The notes under the pieces: generated by a model
What the model was told of the DNA's origin: nothing
What the model saw: only the letters and a program-made list of their open reading frames with translations
Database searches by the model: none
Shown here: positions 17,061-25,373 of the stretch, in pieces
Position numbering within the stretch: the first letter of the stretch is position 1
Layout of the letters: each line of letters opens with the position of its first letter
Assembly: GCF_024362785.1 (NCBI RefSeq)
Contig: NZ_CP093301.1
Location: 2,480,001-2,544,000 of the forward strand
Direction: 5' to 3'
DNA length: 64,000 bases
Source: Evansella sp. LMS18
Lineage (GTDB): Bacteria > Bacillota > Bacilli > Bacillales > Salisediminibacteriaceae
Made by a program: the position numbers and the translations under genes

Positions 17061-18778
17061 AGGATTTAAAAATTGTCATTAAACTATTAATGAAAGAAAG
17101 AAAGGATGTCTTCCTTTCCATTCTGTTTGGTTTTCTCGCAGGAGCAGGGGCTGTTGCCCTGTTCGCCAACAGCGGCTATTTAATTTCACAAGCTGCCATC
17201 GCCTCGACACTTGTAGTGCTTACGATGAGTATTGCTCTGATGAAAATTTTCAGTGTGACAAGGGCGGTGAGCCGCTACGGGGAACGTTATTTTTCCCACC
17301 GGGCTACTTTTACGAAGCTGAGCAGCCTCAGAGTGTATTTCTTTGAAAGGCTGGAGCCACTCGCCCCAAGAGTGTTTAACCGGTACAGGAGCGGGGACAT
17401 TCTTGCGAGAATTGTCGGGGATGTGGAGAGCCTTCAGAACTTTTTCCTTAGGGTATACTATCCGCCGATTGTTATGGTAATTGTTTTTCTCGCGACGATT
17501 ACTTTCACGCTGTTCTTTTCTGTTTATATTGCTCTGATTCTTGCAGCAGGCCTTTTCATTACCGGTTTTCTCGTCCCGCTCCTGTTTGCGTTAAAACAGC
17601 GGAAAATCCAGAATGAGCTGAGAGAAATGAGGGGGAACTTATCTGCGGAAGCGGCTGAGTTTTTCTATGGCTTCCGGGATCTGAAGCTGTATCAGAAGCT
17701 GGATGAGCAGGAACAGCAGCTTGGTGCTGTTTCAAATGCTTATATCAGCGAGCAGGAAAAAAACAGTCTTCAGGCGCTGTTCAGCCAGTCAGTAAACCAG
17801 ATGATTGCCCTGATTATTTCCTGGTTCGTTTTGGGTGCCGGAGCTTATTTAATAGCAGGTGGAGAACTGGCCGGGATATTTCTGGCGATGCTCGTGATGA
17901 TTTCGCTCACCGTTTTTGATACGTCTACTCCGATGGCCGCCTTTCCGGTACACTTTGAAGACAGCCGAAGAGCAGCTTCGAGGCTCTTTTCGGTTGTGGA
18001 AGAAGGGGAGTCTCCTGATGAAGAACCTGGCGGAAGGATGGAGAAGCATAATCTGCGGGAAGCACCGGCGGTTGAAATGAATCATGTGTCTTTTTCTTTC
18101 CCGGGTGAAGAAAGGGAGACACTCAAAGACATTAACCTTCATTTGCCTGCCGGGTCAAAAACCGCAATAGTAGGGCCAAGCGGGAGCGGCAAGTCAACAC
18201 TGCTGCAGCTGCTGTTTAAGATGTACCCTGAATACGCAGGGGAAGTGCGCCTGAATGGCCGGCTTCTGGAAGAACTGGAAGATGAGAGTGTCTGGGCGGG
18301 TATCAATCCAGTGCTGCAGAACAATCACTTCTTTTACGGCACGGTGAAAGAAAACTTGCTTCTGGCAAAAGATGATTTAAGTGATGAGGCGATGAATGAT
18401 GTATTGGGGAAAGTAAAGCTGAGTTTTTCCCTCGACAAACAGATACTTGAAAAGGGAGAGAATCTTTCAGGAGGAGAAAAGCAGAGGCTGGCAATCGCAA
18501 GAGCGATGCTTAAAGGGGCAAAGCTCTGGCTTCTTGATGAACCAACCTCCTCTGTTGATGTGCTGACGGAACGGGTGATTTTTGACCATCTTCTTGAGCA
18601 GGGAAAAGAAGATACACTGGTTCTTATAAGCCACCGTCTTACCGGCCTTGAAAAAATGGATAAAATTATTGTCATGGAGCAAGGGAGAATTATTGAATCT
18701 GGAAGCTTAGATGACCTCATGTCACGAAAAGGTTACTTCTATGAAATGAAACAAATTGAAAAAAGTGTTTTCGCTTAA
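17057..18778 (+). CDS. cydC: Thiol reductant ABC exporter subunit CydC
   Basis: A 573-residue half-transporter paired with CydD. The N-terminal membrane domain begins [12 protein letters not shown] and contains SRYGERYFSHRATFTKLSSL, typical of CydC. The ATPase domain has GPSGSGKSTLLQLL (Walker A), [19 protein letters not shown] (signature) and LWLLDEPTSSVD (Walker B), then the H-loop ISHRL. A GGGAGG site lies inside the end of cydD. A strong terminator follows about 80 bp downstream, ending the two-gene operon. Confidence 0.92.
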   Translation: MKDLKIVIKLLMKERKDVFLSILFGFLAGAGAVALFANSGYLISQAAIASTLVVLTMSIALMKIFSVTRAVSRYGERYFSHRATFTKLSSLRVYFFERLEPLAPRVFNRYRSGDILARIVGDVESLQNFFLRVYYPPIVMVIVFLATITFTLFFSVYIALILAAGLFITGFLVPLLFALKQRKIQNELREMRGNLSAEAAEFFYGFRDLKLYQKLDEQEQQLGAVSNAYISEQEKNSLQALFSQSVNQMIALIISWFVLGAGAYLIAGGELAGIFLAMLVMISLTVFDTSTPMAAFPVHFEDSRRAASRLFSVVEEGESPDEEPGGRMEKHNLREAPAVEMNHVSFSFPGEERETLKDINLHLPAGSKTAIVGPSGSGKSTLLQLLFKMYPEYAGEVRLNGRLLEELEDESVWAGINPVLQNNHFFYGTVKENLLLAKDDLSDEAMNDVLGKVKLSFSLDKQILEKGENLSGGEKQRLAIARAMLKGAKLWLLDEPTSSVDVLTERVIFDHLLEQGKEDTLVLISHRLTGLEKMDKIIVMEQGRIIESGSLDDLMSRKGYFYEMKQIEKSVFA

Positions 18779-18854
18779 TAGGTAGGTTTGGGAAAATACT
18801 TGTGGGAACTGTTTAAGTAGTTCCATTTCCGTGGAGAAATATATGAAAAGTTAA

Positions 18855-18888
18855 TAAAAAGACCAGATCCCGGGATTTGGTCTTTTTG
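18855..18888 (+). terminator. Terminator after cydDC
   Basis: Hairpin AAAAGACC-A-GATCC...GGGAT-T-GGTCTTTTT with a T-run, about 80 bp after the cydC stop. Confidence 0.85.
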
Positions 18889-18964
18889 TTTTTCTCACAT
18901 CATGGATATTGGGAGAATAGTGTAACCAGGAACTGAAAACCTGCCTGAAACCCAGGGGCATTGC

Positions 18965-19005
18965 GAATTAGCGGAATGAGGATCCGATTCGCCAGTAAGT
19001 ACAGC
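18965..19005 (+). repeat. Second copy of the GGATCCGATT intergenic motif
   Basis: Contains GGAATGAGGATCCGATT followed by CGCCAGTAAGTAC, close to 4755-4785 (GGAATGAGGATCCGATT, AGCCAGCACTTAC). Only one arm of the dyad seen at 4.75 kb is clearly kept. Confidence 0.5.
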
Positions 19006-19105
19006 ACAAACGCATCGTCGAAATAAGTGCATCACCTGTTTTATGTTTCTCAGCCAGCCTTTTAAGGAAAACTGTAAAATACAGGAACCAAAAGGAGTGG
19101 TAACA

Positions 19106-19525
19106 GTGATCCCTGCAATTTTAATGGCAATTACAATTCTCTTTATCCTTGTTAATTTGTATCACTTTTTTACTAATAGAACATTTAAGAAAAGCTACTT
19201 CAGTTCTGCTATGTTTTATAAGCTTTTTTATACGATGCTCGGACTCACCATTGGTTTTGCCGTCTTATATTATGCTTTATCCTATTATGGAACAGTACTG
19301 GTCATTAATGATCCGACTGGTGAGCCTGCCGATCGTGATTTTCTTGAATATCTTTATTTCAGTGGAGTAACAATGCTGTCGGTAGGATATGGAGATTTTG
19401 TTCCAGTAGGAAGTGCAAGGTTATTTGCCTTAATTCAGGCCGCATTAGGAGTTTTACTGCCAACAGCCTGCTTCATGAAAGCTTTAACAAGCTCAGGTGA
19501 AAAGGGGAGCGGAAGTAACAGCTGA
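19106..19525 (+). CDS. Two-TM potassium channel family protein
   Basis: A 139-residue ion-channel protein: an N-terminal helix (starting IPAILMAITILF), a second helix near LGLTIGFAVLYYAL, a pore loop with selectivity filter SVGYGD (TMLSVGYGDFVPVG), and a final helix (LFALIQAALGVLLPTACFM). There is no cytoplasmic RCK domain. The frame extends upstream to an ATG at 19043, but GTG 19106 is preferred because AAAGGAG lies 8 bases before it. Likely moves K+ or another monovalent cation. Monocistronic, with a hairpin behind it. Confidence 0.87.
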   Translation: MIPAILMAITILFILVNLYHFFTNRTFKKSYFSSAMFYKLFYTMLGLTIGFAVLYYALSYYGTVLVINDPTGEPADRDFLEYLYFSGVTMLSVGYGDFVPVGSARLFALIQAALGVLLPTACFMKALTSSGEKGSGSNS

Positions 19526-19541
19526 TAATAGTCTATAATAC

Positions 19542-19586
19542 AGGCAGAGGGGTTTATCAGGATACAGGATCCCTGTCTGCCTTTTG
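19542..19586 (+). terminator. Terminator after the channel gene
   Basis: Imperfect hairpin GGCAGAGGG...CCCTGTCTGCC followed by TTTTG, about 17 bp after the stop. Confidence 0.65.
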
Positions 19587-19628
19587 TTTTGGTGGCGGCA
19601 GATGCCTGAGTGAAAAACCGCTCTTTTG

Positions 19629-19660
19629 TTCATCTTATATTCATATTAGTATGCTATAAA
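19629..19660 (+). promoter_or_regulatory. OmpR-type direct-repeat operator and promoter of the two-component operon
   Basis: TTCAT (19629) and TTCATATTA (19640) are separated by 6 bases, so the boxes repeat every 11 bp as expected for OmpR-family regulators. Six bases after the second box is TATAAA (19655-19660), a good -10. The same arrangement recurs upstream of the MMPL gene at 21836. There is no standard -35, which fits an activated promoter. Confidence 0.65.
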
Positions 19661-19692
19661 TTGAAGGGGACTTAGGGAAAGGGGGCTTCCGA

Positions 19693-20391
19693 ATGAACAA
19701 TCCGCTGAAAGTCCTCATTATTGAGGATGATCCAAGTATCATTGACCTCATTCAGATGTACATAGAAAAACAAGGTTTTACAGCTATCACTGCGTCCCGG
19801 GGAGACGAAGGCATACAAAAGTTTTATGATGGGAATCCGGATTTTGTCATTCTTGATATTATGCTTCCGGAGATGGACGGCTGGGAAGTATGTAAAATGA
19901 TTCGCCTTGAAGATCAAAAAGTGCCAGTAATCATGCTTACTGGCAAAGGTGAGAGCTATGACAAAATTAAAGGCCTTGAAATAGGGGCTGATGATTATAT
20001 CGTTAAGCCGTTTGATCCAAACGAATTAGTTGCGAGAGTGAAGGCCGTATTGCGAAGAAGTAATGTTTTTTACGATACACAGAAGATGATCGAGCTTCCT
20101 CGTCTATCGATTGATATGAACGAGCATAAAGTGTTCGTTGATACTAAAGAGGTTTTAATGCCGCCGAAAGAGCTGGAGCTCCTTTGTTTTTTTGCTAATC
20201 ATCCAAACAGAGTCTTTACACGGCAGCAGCTCCTTGACCAGATCTGGGGATACGATTATGAGGGAGATCCCCGGACGATAGATGTTCATGTAAAAAGGCT
20301 CCGGGAAAAGCTGAAAGACCATTCTCCGGACTGGTCCCTTAAAACCATAAGAGGAGTTGGATATAAATTTGAAGTTATTTCCTTCCGGTAA
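19693..20391 (+). CDS. OmpR-family response regulator
   Basis: A 232-residue regulator. The receiver has the acidic pair IEDDPS (about 9-14), phosphorylated Asp in FVILDIMLPEMDGWE (Asp near 55), Thr in VIMLTGKGE and Lys in DYIVKPFDP. The winged-helix DNA-binding domain (about 130-230) shows LTPxExxLL-like PKELELLCFFANHP, RQQLLDQIWGYDYEGDPRTIDVHVKRLREKL and TIRGVGYKF. AGGGGGC precedes the ATG. Overlaps the histidine kinase gene and probably autoregulates from the TTCAT boxes upstream. The repeated boxes before the MMPL gene suggest that exporter is a target. Confidence 0.95.
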   Translation: MNNPLKVLIIEDDPSIIDLIQMYIEKQGFTAITASRGDEGIQKFYDGNPDFVILDIMLPEMDGWEVCKMIRLEDQKVPVIMLTGKGESYDKIKGLEIGADDYIVKPFDPNELVARVKAVLRRSNVFYDTQKMIELPRLSIDMNEHKVFVDTKEVLMPPKELELLCFFANHPNRVFTRQQLLDQIWGYDYEGDPRTIDVHVKRLREKLKDHSPDWSLKTIRGVGYKFEVISFR

Positions 20392-21781
20392 AAAGAAAGG
20401 GATATTCCTTAAACTGTTTCTCACATACTTAGTGACGTTCTTCGTATCCCTGTTTTTATTCGGTTCTGTTTACCTCTATATGTTCCATCTGAATCTTTAT
20501 GAGGATTACCAGGATTCTTTTGGGAATTCCCGGCAGCAGATAGAGAGCCATTTGCAGGATGCTGAAGAAAATAACTGGGACAGTGCTATGGTCGCGTCTT
20601 CCCTGCAGATTCTCCTGAGGCAGGATAACAGAAGCATTTATTTATATGACTCTGCTGGTGAGCTTCTCTATCAGCCTTCTCCTGGTGATGGAGCTTTTAT
20701 CGGCATAAACAGCAGTGTTGTGGAGGAAGTGCTGGCAGGGGAAGAAATTGCACAGGGAATGAGGATTAATGGAGATTTAATGTACTTAATTGCGGCTCCT
20801 TTCCAGGCTGGTCCCGAGCAGGCTTCCGAAGATGTGATGATAATGGTCTTCCATGAGCTGGACCATGAAATCCGGCAGGCTGTACTTATGATTCTTTTTG
20901 CAATTTTCATTACGATACTTTGCGCAGGAGTCATTCTGTGGTTTATTTCAAGAAGGCTCACTTTACCGCTTCGGGAAATGAACAAAATTGCTATGAAACT
21001 GGCAAAGGGGGATTTTTCCCAGCGAGTAAAAATCCGCTCTAAGGATGAAATTGGCCAGTTAGGCGAAACGTTTAATACAATGGCGGAGGATCTGGACAGT
21101 CTCGAACAAATGCGTAAGGACTTTCTCGCCAATGTATCCCATGACTTGAGGTCTCCCCTTACCTCAATTAATGGTTTTCTTACCGCTTTGCTGGACGGCA
21201 CCATCCCTGACAGCCGCAAAGGCCATTACTATAAGCTGATGAAAGACGAGACAGACAGGCTGATCAAGCTGGTGAACGATTTACTTCATGTAAACCAGCT
21301 GGAGGCGGGAAAGATTGTTATACAGCCCGCTGACTACAATTTATCGGAACAGCTGAGGATTACTGCGGCAAAAATGGAGCCTCAGTTAAGTAAAAAGCAG
21401 ATCGAACTCGAATTGATTGGCACAGAGGTAGATATAATGGTGAATGCGGACCAGAACAGGATGGAACAGGTATTCATAAATCTGCTCCAGAATGCGGTGA
21501 ATTTCTCAACAACAGGCAGTAAAGTATTGATAAAACTGAAGAAAGAAAATGACAGGGTGAAGATATCCATAAAAGATCACGGCATTGGAATGGATGAAGA
21601 AGAGCTGAACCATATTTGGGACAGGTTTTATAAAGCGGATTCGGCCCGCTCCAGGAAATCAGGCACAGGGCTTGGGTTATCCATTGTAAAATCGATCCTC
21701 GAGCTGCACGGTGTTTCCATTAAAGCCGAAAGTAAACGAGGCGCGGGAACAGTATTCTCGTTTAAACTTCCACTGGCTTAA
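20357..21781 (+). CDS. Membrane sensor histidine kinase
   Basis: A kinase of about 474 residues: first TM (about 17-38), extracellular sensor region, second TM (about 172-195), HAMP (FISRRLTLPLREMNKIAMKLAKGDF), HisKA with FLANVSHDLRSPLTSINGF (phosphorylated His), and HATPase with NLLQNAVNFS (N box), DHGIGMDEEELNHIWDRF (G1) and GTGLGLSIVKSILELHG (G2). The true start is uncertain: the frame opens at TTG 20357, and TTG 20369 is also possible; both overlap the regulator gene, with AGAGGAG just upstream. Signal unknown. Forms a two-component system with the preceding gene. Confidence 0.93.
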   Translation: MDINLKLFPSGKKKGIFLKLFLTYLVTFFVSLFLFGSVYLYMFHLNLYEDYQDSFGNSRQQIESHLQDAEENNWDSAMVASSLQILLRQDNRSIYLYDSAGELLYQPSPGDGAFIGINSSVVEEVLAGEEIAQGMRINGDLMYLIAAPFQAGPEQASEDVMIMVFHELDHEIRQAVLMILFAIFITILCAGVILWFISRRLTLPLREMNKIAMKLAKGDFSQRVKIRSKDEIGQLGETFNTMAEDLDSLEQMRKDFLANVSHDLRSPLTSINGFLTALLDGTIPDSRKGHYYKLMKDETDRLIKLVNDLLHVNQLEAGKIVIQPADYNLSEQLRITAAKMEPQLSKKQIELELIGTEVDIMVNADQNRMEQVFINLLQNAVNFSTTGSKVLIKLKKENDRVKISIKDHGIGMDEEELNHIWDRFYKADSARSRKSGTGLGLSIVKSILELHGVSIKAESKRGAGTVFSFKLPLA

Positions 21782-21804
21782 CTGTAATTATATATTGAAG
21801 TAAT

Positions 21805-21835
21805 GGACGATGGCTGAAGCTGTCGTCCTTTTTTG
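21805..21835 (+). terminator. Terminator after the histidine kinase
   Basis: Hairpin GGACGA-TG-GC...GC-TG-TCGTCC followed by six T. Its T-run abuts the TTCAT boxes of the next promoter. Confidence 0.8.
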
Positions 21836-21867
21836 TTCATAAGACGTTCATATTAACTTGGTATGCT
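21836..21867 (+). promoter_or_regulatory. OmpR-type direct-repeat operator and promoter of the MMPL gene
   Basis: TTCAT (21836) and TTCATATTA (21847) with the same 6-base gap as upstream of the regulator gene, then 6 bases and TATGCT (21862-21867) as -10. Two independent matches in box sequence, gap and -10 distance make a shared regulator likely. Confidence 0.65.
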
Positions 21868-21916
21868 GTTATTGCACTTTAAAGCAATGTGTAAATCGGA
21901 AGGGAAGAGGAGTAGC

Positions 21917-24124
21917 ATGAATATTTTTGCGAAATTTGTTTCAAATCGAAAATGGGTCTGGCTGATCCTGGGTATCTGGGTGATTGCGGCGGGAGCACTG
22001 AGTGCGGCGCCGTCTGCAAATGATTATACGATTAATACAGGGGAGAATGATCTCCCGGAGGATGCCAGGTCATTTATCGCTTCTGAAAAATTACAGGAGC
22101 ATTTTCCCGATGAAGACGGCCTGCTGGCGCTGTTAGTATTCCGGGAAGAATCTGGCTGGGATGCAGCTGGGTATGAGCCGGTGGATAATGTCAGTGAATG
22201 GATGACAGAAGAGGCTGATCTTCCGGCACTGGAGGGAGTCGTCCCTTTTCACCAGTTTCCTGACCATGCAAAGGAAGCGTTCCTTTCAGAGGATGGAACC
22301 ACACTGGTTTTGCCAGCCATGTTGCAGGATGGTCTGGAGATGTCAGAGGTAAATGATACGGTTACGAGTATCCAGGAGTACGGAGACGGGGCAATGGAAA
22401 GGGGAACCTTGCTGATAACAGGCCCTGCGGGAATTGCCTCAGATACAATTGCTATTTTTACAAACGCTGATCTGGTTCTGTTATTCAGTACTATTTTACT
22501 CGTCCTTGTTTTGTTAATAGTTATTTATCGTTCTCCTTTACTGGCGATTATCCCACTTGTAGCGGCAGTGTTTGTATACCAGGTGACAGACCGGGTATTA
22601 GGGCTTCTGGGTGCGAATGGAGTTTTCACCATTGAATCACAATCTCTGTCTATCGTTATGATACTTCTGTTCGGGGCGACGACAGATTACAGTCTTTTCA
22701 TATTCTCCAGGTACAGGGAAGAGCTGCGAAAAATAGAATTGAAGTATGAAGCTATGGAAGGGGCAGTGAAGGAAGTAGCCTCTCCTATATTTTACAGCGG
22801 GGGGACAGTCCTTGCTGCTATGCTGGTGCTTTTCGTAGCGGACTACGGACCATACCAGAACTTCGCGCCGATTTTTTCCATTACTATTTTAATTGTTCTT
22901 CTGGCGGGACTTACGTTAATTCCTGCTTTGTTTACCATTGTGGGGAGACGTTCCTTCTGGCCATCCGTACCAAAGGTTGGGGAAAATACTCTGGAAAAAA
23001 ACAGGTTCTGGGGGTCTGCAGGTTCCTTTGTTACGAAAAAACCTTTAGTTGCAGGAGGAGCAGTCCTTATATTTCTTATTATTAACGGGTTAAATGTTCC
23101 AACTATCCAGTACTCTTTCAATTTGATAAATTCTTTTCCGGAAGATATGGCTTCCAGAGAAGGGTTCGAGCAGCTGGAAGAGAGTTTTCCGGCTGGGGAA
23201 TTGGCTCCTGTTACTGTCATCCTGGAGAGGGAAGGCGGATTTGTCTATGAAAGTGAAGAATTTGCAGGAGTAGAAGCTTTAAACGCAATTTTCCAGGAAA
23301 CAGATGGTATCAGCACAACAACTATGCCTGAAGAGGTTGAGGCAGCAGCAGAGGGGGAAACGCAGGGGACGAGCTTTTTTGCTGAAAACGATCAGGCTCT
23401 TAAATTTGATGTAGTACTCTCCGGCCATCCTTATGACCATGAATCTCTTGATACGCTGGACCTTCTTAATGAAAACCGGGAGGAGATCCTTTCAGAGAGC
23501 GGGCTAAGCCCGGATGTATATTCCCTTTATTTTGCAGGTGAGACTGCAAAACAGGCTGATATCAGGGGACTGAACGAAAGGGATACAGCCCTGGTAGTAA
23601 TATTAGTAACAATTGTGATATTTGCAATGCTGATCTTCCATACTCGTTCTCTTGTCGCACCTGTATATATGATGTCGACGATATTACTCTCCTACTTGTC
23701 GGCAATGGGGCTTAGCTGGTTCATTTTCGAGAACTTTTTCGGTTTTGAAGGTATGAGTTACCGGATACCTCTCTATGCATTTGTCTTCCTTGTAGCCCTG
23801 GGGGTTGACTACAATATTATGCTCATCTCCAGGATTAAAGAGGAGGCAGGAGCCTTTTCTCTGTCACAGGCAGTGAGGAGAGGCGTTGCATTAACTGGTG
23901 GCGTGATATCCTCAGCGGGACTGATTTTAGCCGCCACGTTTGGGGTACTAATGACACAGCCAATATTAGAACTGTTTATGTTTGGGTTTATTGTCAGCAT
24001 TGGAATTTTAATGGATGCCTTTCTTGTGAGAGGGATACTTGTTCCTTCCATTGTTACTCTGTGTGGAAAATGGAACTGGTGGCCATGGGGGAAGGCTGCG
24101 TTAAAAAATAAAGAACGTGCTTAG
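21917..24124 (+). CDS. MMPL/RND-family transporter (YdfJ-like)
   Basis: A 735-residue transporter with two MMPL halves. It has an N-terminal TM helix, a large extracytoplasmic loop, then five clustered TM helices (from about residue 180) including FGATTDYSLFIFSRYREEL; the second half repeats the pattern with VALGVDYNIMLISRIKEE and ends in a TM pair. The Asp-Tyr in these two TM motifs matches the proton-relay position of MMPL proteins. The frame opens at 21863, but ATG 21917 with AAGAGG upstream is preferred. Exports lipids or drugs by family; substrate unknown. Likely controlled by the adjacent two-component system. Confidence 0.92.
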   Translation: MNIFAKFVSNRKWVWLILGIWVIAAGALSAAPSANDYTINTGENDLPEDARSFIASEKLQEHFPDEDGLLALLVFREESGWDAAGYEPVDNVSEWMTEEADLPALEGVVPFHQFPDHAKEAFLSEDGTTLVLPAMLQDGLEMSEVNDTVTSIQEYGDGAMERGTLLITGPAGIASDTIAIFTNADLVLLFSTILLVLVLLIVIYRSPLLAIIPLVAAVFVYQVTDRVLGLLGANGVFTIESQSLSIVMILLFGATTDYSLFIFSRYREELRKIELKYEAMEGAVKEVASPIFYSGGTVLAAMLVLFVADYGPYQNFAPIFSITILIVLLAGLTLIPALFTIVGRRSFWPSVPKVGENTLEKNRFWGSAGSFVTKKPLVAGGAVLIFLIINGLNVPTIQYSFNLINSFPEDMASREGFEQLEESFPAGELAPVTVILEREGGFVYESEEFAGVEALNAIFQETDGISTTTMPEEVEAAAEGETQGTSFFAENDQALKFDVVLSGHPYDHESLDTLDLLNENREEILSESGLSPDVYSLYFAGETAKQADIRGLNERDTALVVILVTIVIFAMLIFHTRSLVAPVYMMSTILLSYLSAMGLSWFIFENFFGFEGMSYRIPLYAFVFLVALGVDYNIMLISRIKEEAGAFSLSQAVRRGVALTGGVISSAGLILAATFGVLMTQPILELFMFGFIVSIGILMDAFLVRGILVPSIVTLCGKWNWWPWGKAALKNKERA

Positions 24125-24127
24125 GAA

Positions 24128-24172
24128 GACAGGGAGGGGGAAGCCTTAACTTTCCCCTGTCCTGTCGGTTTT
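24128..24172 (+). terminator. Terminator after the MMPL gene
   Basis: Hairpin GACAGG-G-AGGGGGAA...TTTCCCCT-GT-CCTGTC followed by a short T-rich run. Confidence 0.75.
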
Positions 24173-24208
24173 AGTTAATATAATTTTTAAGTGAAAGGGC
24201 GGAACAGT

Positions 24209-24667
24209 ATGTATTCAATTTCATATATTTTGCATATAGTCGGCATTGCTTTGTGGATCGGATCTTTTGCAGCATTTGGTTTTCTGCTGAGGTCTTTAGT
24301 TAAGAAGGGAGAAGGACTTGATAATCATTCTTTTATTCTTGAAAAAATAAGACGCTGGGTTAATTTAGGGATATTACCTGGATTGTTTATCGTTCTCATT
24401 ACAGGCGTATTCATGATTTTACAGTTTGAGCGGGAGAGCATGCCTTTTTATCTCAGTTTTATGGAGCAGGCAGGAACAATGGTAATCTTATTAACCATTG
24501 TCTTTGTTTCGATATACAGCAGGAAGATGGGGAAAAAGCTGAACGGGGCTGTCTTGAAGAAAGATAAGCCGCTTGAATCTCTCGCTCTGATGTATACTAA
24601 CTTTATGTTTTTATCCGCGGCTCTTTCAGTAATGGTAATCGTAGTTGTAGGGCTGCGGATAATTTAG
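24209..24667 (+). CDS. Four-TM membrane protein, CopD-like superfamily (uncertain)
   Basis: A 152-residue protein with four predicted membrane helices. The first, ISYILHIVGIALWIGSFAAFG, has the His and Trp-Ile-Gly pattern seen in CopD-like/DUF2269-type haem or copper membrane proteins, so that superfamily is my best guess. The frame opens at GTG 24191, but ATG 24209 is preferred, with GGGCGG upstream. It follows the MMPL gene by about 85 bp and a terminator, so it probably has its own promoter. Function unknown. Confidence 0.7.
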   Translation: MYSISYILHIVGIALWIGSFAAFGFLLRSLVKKGEGLDNHSFILEKIRRWVNLGILPGLFIVLITGVFMILQFERESMPFYLSFMEQAGTMVILLTIVFVSIYSRKMGKKLNGAVLKKDKPLESLALMYTNFMFLSAALSVMVIVVVGLRII

Positions 24668-24671
24668 GGCC

Positions 24672-24746
24672 GGAAGCATTTCTTTTAAGGGATGCTTTCC
24701 CTCTAAAGGAGACAAATTGACGTATGAATTGGCATACGTCTTTTTT
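24672..24746 (+). terminator. Two successive hairpins after the CopD-like gene
   Basis: First GGAAGCAT...ATGCTTTCC (24672-24700), directly after the stop; second GACGTATG...CATACGTC followed by six T (24719-24746). The second is the more convincing rho-independent terminator. Confidence 0.8.
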
Positions 24747-24830
24747 CTTTATCGTTCATCCAGGATAAAGAGGGTTGGCAATTACTTACCGGTTGGTCGG
24801 CTGGGGGGATGGCCATACAACCGATGTAAT

Positions 24831-25025
24831 AAATAGACGGAAAAATTCCGCTTAATACGTAAATGACTATTAAATACGCTTAAATAGGCGGAGGTATTCC
24901 GCCTATTACTTAAAAAAAGTCGAAAATGGGAGGTTTTGCACTGCATAACCGGAAAACTTCCCCTTATATCGCCCCGAAACGAGCCCCAATCTGCAGATAA
25001 CCGGAAAATCTCCGGTTATTTTACA
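24831..25025. repeat. Degenerate array of hairpins spaced about 52 bp
   Basis: Four hairpins begin at about 24833, 24884, 24945 and 24997 (spacings 51, 61 and 52 bp). Each starts ATA(G/A)(A/G/C)CGG and pairs with a nearby CCG. Two are strong: AATAGGCGGA/TTCCGCCTATT and ATAACCGG/CCGGTTAT, that is, different stem bases but preserved pairing. Non-coding, between convergent genes. Confidence 0.6.
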
Positions 25026-25079
25026 CCTTTTTACGGTGGAAGTGGATTCAACTCAGTGAATGAATGCTCCCGCATATAA

Positions 25080-25112
25080 AAAAGCTCCTCTTCAATTGAA
25101 GAAGGAGCTTGC
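25080..25112. terminator. Bidirectional terminator downstream of cydS
   Basis: Hairpin AAGCTCCTCTTCAA/TTGAAGAAGGAGCTT with one bulge, flanked by A-run on the left. It ends the leftward cydABS operon about 45 bp after cydS. Confidence 0.8.
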
Positions 25113-25158
25113 TCTATATCAAAGCAAAGCGCAATGGGCTTCGCTGTTAAACTTGTAT

Positions 25159-25317
25159 CTATTTTTTTGCTTTGCCTGATTTCCGGCCCGTCTTCTCGTG
25201 TTCCCCCTCTTCTGTGAAAACTGGTTTAGCTTTCGCTCCCCAGAAGAAGACGATAAACACACACAGGAACAGTGTAAGGGGCGGGGCATATGTTAACATG
25301 AAATGTGTTAAATCCAT
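25159..25317 (-). CDS. cydS: Cytochrome bd oxidase small subunit CydS
   Basis: A 52-residue protein encoded just after cydB. It starts MDLTHFMLTYAPPLTLFLCV, forms one membrane helix (about 8-27) and ends in a charged Lys/Glu-rich tail. The YAP motif at the start of the helix and the gene position match CydS, the single-helix third subunit of Bacillaceae bd oxidases. The ATG has an excellent site, AAAGGAGG, 8 bases upstream. The tail (about 25 residues after the helix) is longer than in the 33-residue Geobacillus protein. Followed by a terminator. Confidence 0.85.
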   Translation of the reverse strand: MDLTHFMLTYAPPLTLFLCVFIVFFWGAKAKPVFTEEGEHEKTGRKSGKAKK

Positions 25318-25373
25318 TGCTTAAGCCTCCTTTAGTCTGGTTAGAGTATTGTTTTCGCTCAACAGATTAATGC

